Assembly (NCBI GenBank): GCA_963576475.1
Contig: OY754989.1
Span: 25,801,531-25,865,530, forward strand
Source of the DNA: Molanna angustata
Taxonomy: Eukaryota > Arthropoda > Insecta > Trichoptera > Molannidae
DNA length: 64,000 nt
Direction: 5' to 3'
The notes under the pieces were generated by a model that saw nothing but the letters and a program-made list of their open reading frames with translations, ran no database searches and was not told the origin of the DNA. Positions 42,690 through 55,011 of this stretch are shown here, piece by piece (position 1 is the stretch's first letter; every line of letters begins with the position of its first letter). The translations under genes were made by a program, and so were the position numbers.

Positions 42690-44259
42690 AGTGGTATTGT
42701 TGCATTTATTAAATCAATACATCATACTAATGTCATAGCATCGGAAATACAACTATCATTAGCCAACTGCCTAGAAATAATAATTACTACTAACAATATT
42801 AAATACCACATATATGCTATTTATCGAACACATCTTTCAAATGTATACACTTTTATTAATGAAATTAAGAATAATATTCTTCTCCAAACAAAGAACAAAA
42901 AATGTATAATTCTAGGTGATATTAACATAAATATACTAAAACACATAAACAAATCCGAAAAGGATGAATATCTTAATATTATGACATTCTACAATTTCAA
43001 GTCATGCATCAATTCACCAACGAGAGAAATGGTGGGGCAAAATCCATCGTGCTTGGATCATATATGGACAAATAAAAGAGACATTGAAAACATAAAAACT
43101 ATTGTATGGAAAAATAATATAACAGACCACCATCTCTGCATATACTTGTATAGTCAAAGGAATGATAAATCTAATAGTGAAAGTGTTATGAATGTTAGAA
43201 CGGCTAAAGTGAATTATGAGAAGTTGAAAATGTCTCTGAAAGATGAAACATGGTCATCAGTGTTTCAAGTTCATGACGTGAATAGTTGTACACAAAATTT
43301 TGCAGAGACACTCCTAAGCCATTTAAAAAAGTCAACAGAAGTAATTCATAAATATAATATTCAATCAAAACACAAAAAAATTAAACCATGGAATACTTAT
43401 GGACTATACGAAAGAGAGAAAAAACTTTTAAACTTACCAAAAAATACCCGGAAAATGAAAATATAAAGAGATATTATAAAAGATACAGAAATCTACTTAC
43501 TCATTTGATAAAGAAAACCAAAGACAAATATTATGAATTAAAACTCTTAAAAAACTGCCACGACAGTAAAAAAAACATGGAATATAATAAATGAAATAAC
43601 TAATAAAACTAAAAAGAAAATAGACATTAAACAAATAAATGATGGAAATAATATCATACAGGTAAATGAAAATTCAAAGCAATGCGCAAAAATATTCAAT
43701 GAATATTTTGTATCCGTTGGAGAAAACTTGGCCAAAAATATAAATAAAAACTACACAAACGACCAAATTAACAATGATCTAAACAACCCTAACAATTTCT
43801 CTGAATTTAAAGAAACTAATGAGAATGAAGTATTAGAAATAATTAAAAGTCTTAAAGGTGGATCAGCGCCTGGACATGACGGAATAACTGCAGAACTATT
43901 AAAGAACGTGAGCCAACACATTTGTAAACCATTAACATTTATCATTAATTTAAGTCTTGCACTAGGAACATTTCCGACAGTATATAAAAAAGGTATAATC
44001 ACACCAATTTACAAAAGCGGAAGTCAAGATATTGTTAGCAACTATAGGCCAATTACCCTTGTATCGAATATAGCAAAAATTTTTGAAAAAATTGTGAAAA
44101 AACAATTATTAAAATTTCTAAATGAAAAAAATATCATAAACAATCAACAATACGGATTCCGGGAAAATATGGGAACACAGGACGCCATTGCTGAATTAAC
44201 ATCCGAAATAATCGACGCTCTAGACAATAGAAAAAAATGTATAGGTATTTTTGTAGACC
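42690..44259 (+). pseudogene. LINE-D ORF2, endonuclease and first half of RT
   Basis: Endonuclease: SGIVAFIKSI, HIYAIYRTHLSN, CIILGDINI, NPSCLDHIWTN, NITDHHLCIYL. Frames shift near 43460 and 43590. RT: LKGGSAPGHDGITAELLKN, GIITPIYKSGSQ, NYRPITLVSNIAKIFEKIV, QQYGFRENMGTQDAI, ending at IFVDL where Gypsy-1 inserted. Confidence 0.85.
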
Positions 44260-44811
44260 TATGGCGCGCGCTAGTGTCTGAATCCGGACGATTCAGCCCT
44301 ATATAAAGACGCCTCAGACCGGGAGCGTTCATTCGATCTACCCTGTTCCAGTTGTCGCGGTCGCGCTGTCCTTGCGACCCCATAGTTTTCAATCCGCGTA
44401 ATCATCGTATATTATTCTAATTTAAAATATAATTATTTATTAAGTCAACTATTTTCAATGTATTAGAGTCACTTATCCAAATAAATTCATGTAAGTAATT
44501 GCACCAATTATCTTTTGATTTCTGCCATCTAATTACCTGTGTTTTACTGTAATATTAAATATCTATATGTACGTAGTGCTGTGTTAGGTAAGTACCTACA
44601 CAGTCATTACAATACCTTCGCTTGGGGATAGGCAAACAGGTTGAAATACCTAAAGCCTATATAGACCGGCATAGCCTATCCTGGGTGACCACCGACAGGT
44701 TATCTAACTTGATCGGCAGCACAACCCAGTCCTCGGTAACCAAGATCAGGTAACTTGGTATCCCGAGGGCCCAAAGCCAAACAGGTGACGAGAGTACACC
44801 TAAACAGGTAA
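44260..44811 (+). repeat. Gypsy-1 5' LTR (552 bp)
   Basis: Begins TATGGCGCGCGCTAG and ends ACCTAAACAGGTAA. It includes TATATAAAG (about 44301) and CATTCG about 30 bases later. It differs from the 3' LTR mainly by a 20-bp segment (CTTGGGGATAGGCAAACAGG) near 44617 and one G/A change. Confidence 0.9.
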
Positions 44812-44813
44812 AC

Positions 44814-44822
44814 TGGTGACCC
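44814..44822 (+). other. Gypsy-1 primer binding site
   Basis: TGGTGACCC two bases after the LTR matches the 3' end of tRNA-Trp, as in CsRn1-type elements. Confidence 0.7.
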
Positions 44823-47300
44823 AAAACACGTGAATTTGATCACAATTGGTTACCAACAAGTAATCTGGTAAACCAAAAACGTGAAGTAAAACACAATGGT
44901 TACCAATCAGTAAACTGGTAACCACCGAAATTGTATTTGAGCATATAATGTAACATAAAAAATAAAGGTTTAAAACTGGTAAGCCCCATGTATTATTTTA
45001 AAAATTGCATTATTTCGTGTACTATTTTTGTATTACATAAATTGGATTATTTTATAAATATTTTTGTTGCCAAGTAAACGTGCTCAATTTGTGATAATTA
45101 TTGTAACCGGTAAATTGTTAAAAGGAACAAAATAATTTTGTGCATTAATAATCTACCCATATAATTTCACAAATAATATTTTTTTTTAAAGAATTAATCA
45201 TAACAGGTAGCCAGAAATTAAAAAATAATTGAATTTGTCGTTAAAAAGGACTGGCTAGATCGAATCCCACGGGTAACTCTATACGCATTCAGAAGTATTC
45301 GTATTTTTTTGTATTTAAATTTAGCCTAATATAATACCTACGCAAACCCCGTGTGAAGCGTATTAATTTTAAAAAATGCTTCGATATAATTATATAAATA
45401 AATACATGTAAATTTAATTATAAAAAGCGACATATATAAATATGTAATATAACCCTATTATTGTTGAATACTTTTGTATCATAACTGATATTTCTTTTAG
45501 ATATAAATGTATATGTTTATTAATAAAATATGTTATTTTTTTTCATGAAACGAGACAAACCAAACAAAACAAGTAAACTAGACGAAAAAAAATAATACCC
45601 AAAAAAAAAAAAAAAACCAAGGAAGTTGGAAACGAAGTAAAAATAAAAAATTACATGCCAGAGAAGCAAGAATTCTACAAAAAGTTAAGTAAAATAATAA
45701 TTTTTATAATAATATTCAGTTGTGCAGTAAAAAATATAGTAATTTCATTGAAAAATATATATATGTAAAGTCATTGCCAAAAAAAAAAATAGTTAAAAAT
45801 ATGTAAAATTATTGCCAAAATTAGTAAAAAATATATAAAATCAGTGCACAATCTAAAGTAAAATCATTGATGATTTTTTAAAAAAATTAATAATAGACGC
45901 ATTTTTTATTGGCAAATTGTAGAGGCATTTTAATAAAAATACCTACAAAAAAGGAATATAATACTCCGCATATTTTTTAAATATATGTTGTTTGTCTAAA
46001 ATTATAACCGAATAGAAGGTAACGAGAAATCTAGCACATTTAACAATCATATCAAAATCGTGTAACAAAAATACCTATTATCAAGGTGATATTATTTTTG
46101 CGTTCGCATAAATTATTATCATGATATTTTGATATCTACCAATAATTCGGGTAGAATTAAATTTTGGAATATTTATCAAATCATAATTTATTATTGTGTG
46201 TAGTAAAAATACTGCCGAAAATCGTCACCAAGCGTAATATTATTCCGCGTGATATAAAAAAAATACCCATCGAAAAAAACCGAACAACAATTTTGCCAGT
46301 GACGCGCATAATATACAAGAATAAAACCAAACAAAAAAATATTATTTTGCATTTAAAAAAAAAAAAACACAATAACATTTTTAGCAACAAAGTGAGAATA
46401 TATACTATATTGTAAAAAAAAACCATTTGAAAAATAATATTTTATTTAAGCCGTTTTTGTTAAAACCAAGGGTATAATTTAATAAATAATATTAAATACC
46501 TAACTAACTTTGAAAAGTTACAACATAATCATCTTATCAAACATCAGAATATTTATAAAAACTTAAAATCATATTCATTAATTCGTGTCCAAACAAATTT
46601 ATTTTAAATTAATCGTAAAATAAATAACATCGCAACAATATTTCGGACGCCACTGCATTCCCGAAATAACTAATCCCGCAAAGCGAGAAACCGTATCCCG
46701 AACGTCAGTTAACTCGCCGCGAATCTCGTAACGGAAATAATATTGTCATCTAGCATTAATACCCGGAGTTTCACAAACAACATTATATTATTTAATATTA
46801 TTTATTTTCTGTAATAACTTGTAACTTTATTTCAGATTTTAAACTTATAATATTTTAAATAGATATAATATTTAACCAATATCAACTTAATCAACGGCAA
46901 CAAGAAACAAAACATCGCACTTCAAGCAAATACAAATAGAACTTCAAAAAATATTTTTTCTAAACGCGGATAAATAATTATGAAACAAATTTTATTCTTC
47001 TTAAATTAAAAGAAAAGAAACTTGAACATTTATAAACTTAATTAAAACATTTTTAAGATTCAAAACTTCTTTAATATCGAATTTTTTTTAAGATTCAAAA
47101 TTTTTTTTAGATTCAAATTTTTTTTAAGATTCAAATTTTTTTAAGATTCAAATTTTTTTTTATTTACAAATTCATTTCTAAATTGATCAAACATTATTTC
47201 ATCAAGCAATTTCAAACATTAATTGAAAGCAACTTAGTTAATTAACAAATACAATCGTCTACAAATAATAAAAATTTAAATTTAAATAAAATTGTATACA
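44823..47300 (+). other. Gypsy-1 untranslated leader, about 2.5 kb
   Basis: Long AT-rich leader without conserved frames. At 47056-47170 a unit like AAGATTCAAATTTTTTT recurs about six times. Confidence 0.7.
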
Positions 47301-48278
47301 ATGTCCTACGATAAATTAAGCATTATGGATCAAGATAATCTACATCAGACATCACAAGAAACAGGAAACGAAATATCTTCAGCGAACCTCAAACTACCAT
47401 ACGTATGGAGAGAGAAAATCCACTTATGGTTTTTTACGATAGAAGCGCAATTCGCGAACGCGAGAATCACAAAAGACGAATCGAAGTATAATCATGTTTT
47501 AGCAGCATTGGATCCTGAAACCATGTCTTGCGTCGCAGATATTATTCAATTTCCACCAAGTACAGAGCGCTACAAAAATCTAAAATTAACATTATTGAAC
47601 CGTCTACAAGAATCGGAAGAAAAAAGACTCACACATCTACTACACGGGATGCAATTGGGAGATAACACACCATCGGAACTATTAAGAAAAATGAAAAATC
47701 TCGCAGGACCAACATTAAACAACGACGCACTCATCAAAAGACTTTGGATAGAGAGACTTCCGCATAGAATTCAAGAGATCATCACAGCAATTAATACTGA
47801 CGACATTATGATAATCGCAACTACAGCAGACAGAATTATGGAGGTGAACAAAAGAGCTGAAATACAATCGATAAATTTACCATCTACATCTACAATGAAT
47901 AACCATGCACATAACGATCCAAACACAGTTCAACTTCTTATTGGAATGCAGCAGCAAATTCAAATTTTGACTGACAAAATATTAGGACTAGAACTTCAGC
48001 AAAGGCAATCAAGACCATTTTATAATAATCAAGAAAGAGAACGTTCCAGATCAAGATCGTCTAGTAGAAACCGTCATAATAATTATAATAATAATTCTTA
48101 TCACAACCGACAAAATAATAATCGAAATTATAAAAATAAAAATAATAATAATAAAAATTATATGCCTAATAATAATAATCACATCAAGAAGGAAGATATA
48201 TGCATACCACATCAAAGATTTGGAATTAACGCAAGATATTGTCAACTACCCTGCACTTTCAATCTTCCGGAAAACTAA
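47301..48278 (+). CDS. Gypsy-1 gag
   Basis: A 325-residue gag. The capsid-like N-half has VWREKIHLWFFTIEAQFANA, DESKYNHVLAALDPE, SELLRKMKNLAGPT. An Arg/Ser- and Asn-rich linker (about 250-300) follows, then the finger CIPHQRFGINARYCQLPC (C-x2-H-x9-C-x3-C, CHCC type). ATG at 47301 is the first in frame. It overlaps pol, which lies in the -1 frame. Forms the particle and binds RNA. Confidence 0.9.
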   Translation: MSYDKLSIMDQDNLHQTSQETGNEISSANLKLPYVWREKIHLWFFTIEAQFANARITKDESKYNHVLAALDPETMSCVADIIQFPPSTERYKNLKLTLLNRLQESEEKRLTHLLHGMQLGDNTPSELLRKMKNLAGPTLNNDALIKRLWIERLPHRIQEIITAINTDDIMIIATTADRIMEVNKRAEIQSINLPSTSTMNNHAHNDPNTVQLLIGMQQQIQILTDKILGLELQQRQSRPFYNNQERERSRSRSSSRNRHNNYNNNSYHNRQNNNRNYKNKNNNNKNYMPNNNNHIKKEDICIPHQRFGINARYCQLPCTFNLPEN

Positions 48279-51200
48279 AACTGCGACAGGTGTGCGAGAC
48301 AACACTGTCGCAAATGAAACATCGTCTCTTCATGCCAGATATAGTCACCGGCGTCAAATATTTAATCGATACTGGTGCTGAGATCAGTATAATACCGAGA
48401 TATCACAAAAGTGACAAAGCAACGATCTCTACAGACAGCTTAATCACTCCAATATACGCCGCAAACGGAACAATGATACCAACATACGGTCATAAAGTTA
48501 TAAATCTAAATCTCGGGCTTCGCAGAAATCATAAATGGAAGTTTGTAATAGCCGATGTAACAAAGCCAATTATCGGAGCGGACTTCCTTACAAATTATGA
48601 TATTTTAGTTGATTTAAAAAGAAAACTGTTAATAGATAAAACAACAGGTATAACAACCAGAGGATTCATATACAAGACATCAGTCATAGACATAGCAACG
48701 GTGCAAGCAACATTAAAATTTAAAAAAATTTTACAAAAATATCCGAATCTGACAAGAGCAAACATGACACCAAATGAATCGAAACACAACGTAACACACC
48801 ACATTCAAACAAGAGGACCGCCTGTCACATCAAAAGTGAGAAGATTAAACCCGATGCAACTAGAGATAGCAAAAAAAGAGTTTGCATACATGGTCGAGCA
48901 AGGCATATGCAGACCCTCAAAGAGCAATTGGTCAAGCCCACTTCACATGGTTAAGAAACCAGATGGAAACTACAGAATGTGTGGAGACTACAGACGACTG
49001 AATTCAATTACCAAGCCGGACAAGTATCCGATACCACAACTCCAGGACTTTTCACATAAGCTCCACGGATCAACGATATTCAGCAAAATTGATTTGGCTA
49101 GAGCTTATAATCAAGTTAAGATGGAGGAAGAAGACATTCCGAAAACAGCTTTAATAACTCCATTTGGATTATTTGAGTTCACAAAAATGCAACCTGGACT
49201 ATCAAATGCAGCACAAAGCTTCCAGAGGTATCTTCATAACATCACAAGGGACCTAGAATTTGTCTTCTCGTATATAGATGACATTCTGGTCGCCTCAAAA
49301 AATTTAGAAGAGCATGAAAAGCATATAGACATATTGTTCAAAAGACTATCTGAGAATGGTCTCATCATTAACCAAAACAAATGCCAGTTAGGCGTGGAAG
49401 AAGTCAACTTTCTCGGTTATAAAATAAACAAATACGGAAGCACCCCAATCCCAGAAAAAATCGAGGCAATAACAAAAATTGACCCACCTAAGGATGCCAA
49501 AGGACTCAGAAGATTTATGGGTATGTTAAATTTCTACCGAAAATTTTTACCCAACGCAGCAGAAACGCAGCAAATATTATTCAATCAGCTCAAAGGATAT
49601 AGCAAAAACGACAAAAGAAAACTAGCATGGACAGAATAGTTACGCAACGCATTCGAAAAATGCAAACAAGACTTAGTACAAGCAGCACTCCTCACGCATA
49701 TAAACCCTTCAGCAGAAATGTCAATAATGGTCGACGCATCCGACAACGCCATGGGCGCGGCCCTGCAACAAAAGAAAAATAATGATTGGCAGCCGATAGC
49801 TTTTTTTTCAAAAAAGTTTAACAATGCGCAAGTCAAGTACAGCACTTACGACAGAGAATTAACTGCCATATATGAAGCAATAAAATATTTCAGATCACAG
49901 ATTGAAGGAAGAAATTTTTGTATAATAACGGACCATAAACCATTAATTTTCGCCTTCACAAAAGTCAAACTCAACTCTCCAAGACAAGAGAGGCAGCTTG
50001 ACTACATTAGCCAATTTACCACGAATATCCTACACGTATCAGGCGAAGATAACGTAGTCGCCGACACATTGTCAAGAGTCGAAGAAATAGAGATTCCATC
50101 AAATATAGATTACCGAAAAATGGCGACAGAACAAATCAGTGATAAAGAATTTAGGAAAATTCAAGAAAAATCATCGTTAACGCTGAAGAAAATTGTAATA
50201 CCGGGAACTACTAAAATGTTATGGTGTGACATATCTAATAATACAGTACGTCCGTACGTACCGGCCAGCATGAGAGAAGAAGTCATTTTGGCGACACATA
50301 AAATAAGTCACCCCGGAGCAAAAGCAACTTCAAAAATGATAAAGCAGAGATACGTTTGGCCCAATATTGATAAAACTGTCAAAAACATCATAAATAATTG
50401 CATAGAATGTCAAACGTCGAAAATCCACAGACACACCGTCACACCTTTAAAAGAATTTCAACAAACAGATGGAAGATTTAAAAACATTCATTTAGATCTC
50501 TTAGGACCGTTACCACCGTCCGGAGATTATACATATATGCTAACAATAATCGACCGATACACCAGATGGCCAGAAGCAGTGCCACTAAAAGATATGACTG
50601 CAGAAACAGTAGCAGACGCCCTCATGTATTCATGGATTTCTCGTTTTGGCGTTCCCACCTCGATAACAACAGATCAAGGCCGCCAGTTCGAAAGCTCCCT
50701 ATTCAAAAAGCTTACAAGTAAATTGGGCATAATACATAATAGAACTACCGCATACCATCCACAGTGCAATGGAATGATTGAACGATGGCACCGCACGTTA
50801 AAAAGTTCAATAATGGCAGTAGGTAATACGTCATGGTCGACGTCACTACCAATGATACTCCTAGGTCTCCGCGCAGTAATCAAGGAAGGATCAAGTTACA
50901 CGCCCGCAGAGATGACCTACGGTACAACACTCAGATTACCTGGCGATTTTTTCGAAGACAGACCACCAGAGGAACCAGACACCTATGGACAGAGACTACA
51001 AACAATGATGTCAAAAATTCGCCCCATTCCAATCTCAAATCATAGCAGATTAAAAACATTCGTGCATAAGCAGATGAATCAGACAAAATACGTCTTCCTA
51101 AGGAACGACGCAGTGAGACGCCCTCTTCAGAAACCTTACGACGGACCTTACTTAGTGCAAGAGAGGGATGATAAAACAGCCACTATAAATATCAAGGGAA

Positions 51201-51442
51201 AAAGCAGAAAAATTTCATTAGATCGTCTAAAACCAGCCTTCTTCCTAAATGAGAGTATGGACCCCTGCGATGAGATGAACACCAGACTAGCCACTTCCCC
51301 AGAGCAGAGAAGGATGTCTATTCCGCAGACTAACAACGCCACTACGTCAGAAGCCACTTCATCACAGCAATCACACACAACCACCAGAGCTGGAAGAAGA
51401 GTGTACTTCCCTGAAAGATTCACAAGCTACAGATTTTTTTAA
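48239..51442 (+). pseudogene. Gypsy-1 pol with one nonsense codon
   Basis: Protease YLIDTGAEISIIP; RT with WSSPLHMVKKPDGNYRMCGD, FSKIDLARAYNQ, FSYIDDILVAS (catalytic YIDD) and NFYRKFLPNAAE; RNase [16 protein letters not shown] and [13 protein letters not shown]; integrase HHCC (HKISHPG, CIECQ), DDE ([29 protein letters not shown]), and a C-terminal [19 protein letters not shown] at 49637-49639, in the RT-RNase H connection, is the only break. Gypsy-2 has GAA-type Glu there. Expression would need a -1 shift from gag. Confidence 0.92.
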
Positions 51443-52168
51443 GTTAAGTAACTTATATTTTTTTTTTTCTTTTCATATATCTATGAAAATATTTATAATT
51501 TATGTAAAATATGTAACACAAAGTGCATTCGTTATAATATAATATAACTGTTTTATTCAATTTGTCGCACCTCACAGTAAAGTGCATTGAATAAAATAAT
51601 ATAATTAATTAAAATATTGTGTATAATTTAATATGTAAAAATAAGCACTTACAAGCTCATAAGCAATGAGTAATTATTTAAAATTTTGTGTATAATGTAA
51701 TATGTAAAACTAAGTACTTACAACCTCATAAGTAATGAGTAATTATTTAAAATTTTGTGTATAATGTAATATGTAAAACTAAGTACTTATAAACTCAGAA
51801 GTAAAGAGTTATTAATTTAAATTTTATGTACCTATATGAAAACCAACTCAGAAGTAATAACTAGTTAATTTATTTATTTTTTGATACCAAGGAATGTAAT
51901 TATAAAGAATTAAAATTGTATTGGAAAACTCATACAGCATGAAAGTATGCTATATTTTTTCCATTATTATGTCAACATAACAAAGAAACATTTGTATTTA
52001 AACCAAACCAAAGAAATATTTTTTATCTCATGCCAAAATAAAAAAAAAACTTAATTTTTCCTCATGTCGAATCAACAAATGTTTTAAAATTTTTTTCCAT
52101 TGTTACAGAATGCTGTAAGGACTATAGGGGAAGCAAGGATATCGTCGAATCGACTGGAAAGGGGGTGA
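51443..52168 (+). other. Gypsy-1 3' untranslated region
   Basis: AT-rich, with about three tandem ~85-bp units at 51605-51830 (TTTGTGTATAATGTAATATG, GTAATGAGTAATTATTTAAA). Ends in the polypurine tract GGAAAGGGGGTGA. Confidence 0.75.
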
Positions 52169-52700
52169 TATGGCGCACGCTAGTGTCTGAATCCGGACGA
52201 TTCAGCCCTATATAAAGACGCCTCAGACCGGGAGCGTTCATTCGATCTACCCTGTTCCAGTTGTCGCGGTCGCGCTGTCCTTGCGACCCCATAGTTTTCA
52301 ATCCGCGTAATCATCGTATATTATTCTAATTTAAAATATAATTATTTATTAAGTCAACTATTTTCAATGTATTAGAGTCACTTATCCAAATAAATTCATG
52401 TAAGTAATTGCACCAATTATCTTTTGATTTCTGCCATCTAATTACCTGTGTTTTACTGTAATATTAAATATCTATATGTACGTAGTGCTGTGTTAGGTAA
52501 GTACCTACACAGTCATTACAATACCTTCGTTGAAATACCTAAAGCCTATATAGACCGGCATAGCCTATCCTGGGTGACCACCGACAGGTTATCTAACTTG
52601 ATCGGCAGCACAACCCAGTCCTCGGTAACCAAGATCAGGTAACTTGGTATCCCGAGGGCCCAAAGCCAAACAGGTGACGAGAGTACACCTAAACAGGTAA
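52169..52700 (+). repeat. Gypsy-1 3' LTR (532 bp)
   Basis: Same as 44260-44811 but without the 20-bp segment. Followed by AGACC, which restores the LINE-D reading frame DLRKAFDSV. Confidence 0.9.
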
Positions 52701-52705
52701 AGACC

Positions 52706-53974
52706 TAAGAAAAGCATTTGATAGTGTATCTCATACTAAATTAATTAATAAAATAAATGACATTGGATTGCAAAAGACAGTTAAAACTTGGTTCTATAGC
52801 TATCTCAATAACAGAGAACAATACACTAAAGTAAACAATCATATAAGTGAACCCCTAACAAGTAATTTCGGAATCCCACAAGGTACAGTTATAGGCCCAA
52901 TACTATTTATAATCTACGTAAATGAAATATTTAATATTGATCTGAACGGAAAAATAATTTCATATGCCGACGACACTGTACTCATTTTTAAAGAAAATTC
53001 GTGGAAAAATGTAACATACTTAGCCAATAAAGGTATTAATAAACTCAAAATATGGTTCGATGATAATTTACTTTACAATAATAATGATGTAAATATGCAC
53101 TTTGCTAAATACCACTTATTGAGTATAATTGTTTAATTATACTCAATAATGTGTTTAATTATACTCAATAAGTGGTATTTAGCAAAGTGCATATTTACAT
53201 CATTATTATTGTAATCATGGACTACCACAAAGTTACCGTCAAATCCATCAATCTTATTATAATTTACTTTCATTAAACTCAGAAAAAACAGTTTTCGTTC
53301 CCTTTTGTTTAAACGTCAATGAAATAACGAATAATATCAACATAAATATAATACAAGAAAACGAAACTCAAAATAAAATAGCTAAAAAGGACGAAGTAAA
53401 ATACCTTGGAATAACCATTGATAAAAATTTAAAATGGAAACACTTCATAGAGTTAACAAAAAATAGAATGAGAAAGTTAATTTACATATTTCTACAACTG
53501 CGTAATATACTGACAATTCAAAATTTAAAAATATTATACTTTGCCTTTGTACAATCTATTCTACAATATGGAATCCTTGGATGGGGTGGAACGTATAAAA
53601 CTAATTTAAAACCGATTGAAATCACTCAGAAACTGATCATAAAAATAATTTTAAAGAAACCAATAGACTTTCCCTCCAATGAAGTATTCAAACAATTTCG
53701 TGTACTAAAGCTAAACAATTTATATAAAAAATATACTCTTTTAACAACATTTAAAAAATATTATAGTGTAATACATGAAAACAACAATAGAACCAGATCG
53801 AAAAATAATATTGCTATCCCTCAGGTCAATACATCTGCAGCCCAGCACCACTTTACATACCTGGGAATAAAACATTTTAATGACCTTCCAGATGAATTGA
53901 GGAAAATGAAGGAATATATACAATTTAAAAATTCTATTATAAATCATATTAACAATTATAATTACATCCAGTGA
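52706..53974 (+). pseudogene. LINE-D ORF2, second half of RT and C-terminus
   Basis: Continues from 44259 as LRKAFDSVSHTKLINKI. Then FGIPQGTVIGPILFIIYVNE, ISYADDTVLIF (catalytic ADD), then the 184-bp palindromic insert (53075-53258). It resumes LSLNSEKTVFVPFCL, KYLGITIDKNLKWKHF, LQYGILGWGGTYKTN, and ends YLGIKHFNDLPDEL, stop at 53974. Confidence 0.88.
53063..53270. repeat. Palindromic insert with 12-bp TSD in LINE-D
   Basis: ATAATTTACTTT flanks the insert (53063-53074 and 53259-53270). The inserted 184 bases contain a near-perfect palindrome, arms about 53073-53130 and 53157-53214 with a short AT loop, plus 44 unique bases (TCATGGACTACCACAAAGTT...). Removing it restores the LINE frame. Confidence 0.85.
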
Positions 53975-54447
53975 TGGATTTTTGTTTTGTTTTTATTTTA
54001 TTTTAATTTTTTTATATTTCCAAATTACGCCAAATTGTGAGTGTAATTTTTTTTTTTTGGTGTTGAGTTGTGTGTACTTTTTTTTTGATGATATGTTATG
54101 TGTATATATAATTTTTTGATGTTGTCTGTTATTATATAAGAAATATTGATTTTGTTTTTGATGAGTAATTTATTTGAATTTGTTCTTGATGTAATTAATG
54201 TATTTTTATTGTATTCCAGTTTTTGCGGTTAGTGGTTTTTGTTTCGTGACGGTGGACGGTGAACCGTGAATGCCTGCTAGTGGGGCCCTGTGAACGGCAA
54301 ATGCAGTTCGCGGTTCTCAGTATGCGCTTGCGTATACTAGAGTATGCTCCATTGGTGAGGGTTCATCCGTAAACTGTTCGCCAGTTCGCGTAATATTAAT
54401 TTAAATATATGCGTGTTATTTTTAGTAATATTATATGTTATTGAAAT
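53975..54447 (+). other. LINE-D 3' UTR, first part
   Basis: T-rich after the stop, then a GC-richer part (GGTGGACGGTGAACCGTGAA near 54261). Cut by Gypsy-2 at AAAT. Confidence 0.65.
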
Positions 54448-54451
54448 AAAT

Positions 54452-55011
54452 TGTAGCGGGTGCAACCAGCCGAGTTGACCACCCACTTCAAGGAGTAGGG
54501 GGACGTCAGCCGGCTATTTAAGGTCCTGCACATCACGTTCCCGTCGTTCAGTTTAACCAAGGCCAGCGGTAGATCGTCACTCTGCTCGACTCACATTTCA
54601 ATTCCGCGCATTCATCGATCTATTTTATTTAAATTATTTAATAGTCAATTATTGAAGTATATACCAATCTTGAATTATAATTAGAGTCAAACTATCAAAT
54701 AAACACGTAAGTCAAATCCAAACTATTTTAATACCTGTCTGTAATATCAATTAATTTATATTTCATATGATAAATTTATAAATGTTTTATGGTGTGGCGT
54801 GGGTACCTCATTCTGCTGTGTAACGTTCTTTAATTAGCTTGCAACTAATTACCGAGTTACGCACGGCAGGATCGAGTACACACGCGACATCATTTCGCGT
54901 TGGATTTGGGGAACAGGCGACAGGTTATCACCTAGTGCCTTTCTAGACCGGAGCACCCTTCTGTAAATAAATAAATTAACATTAAAATCCAATTCCCAAC
55001 CTAGCGCGAAA
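54452..55011 (+). repeat. Gypsy-2 5' LTR (560 bp)
   Basis: TGTAGCGGGTGCAACCAGCC to CCTAGCGCGAAA. Contains CTATTTAAGG (TATA-like) near 54518 and TTCAGTT about 30 bases on. PBS TGGTGACC follows at 55014. Confidence 0.92.

Larger units (their letters stand above)
44260..52700 (+). mobile_element. Gypsy-1: near-complete CsRn1-type LTR retrotransposon
   Basis: An 8.4-kb element flanked by AGACC (44255-44259, 52701-52705). LTRs at both ends, PBS TGGTGACCC, gag with a CHCC finger, pol with protease, RT, RNase H, integrase, and a G-rich polypurine tract (GGAAAGGGGG) before the 3' LTR. CsRn1-clade elements are known for a tRNA-Trp PBS and a CHCC gag finger, both seen here. Confidence 0.9.

Noticed and set aside
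48270..48276. GGAAAAC as a canonical -1 slippery site
   Set aside because: The first triplet is not three identical bases, so it does not fit X-XXY-YYZ; kept only as a conserved junction.
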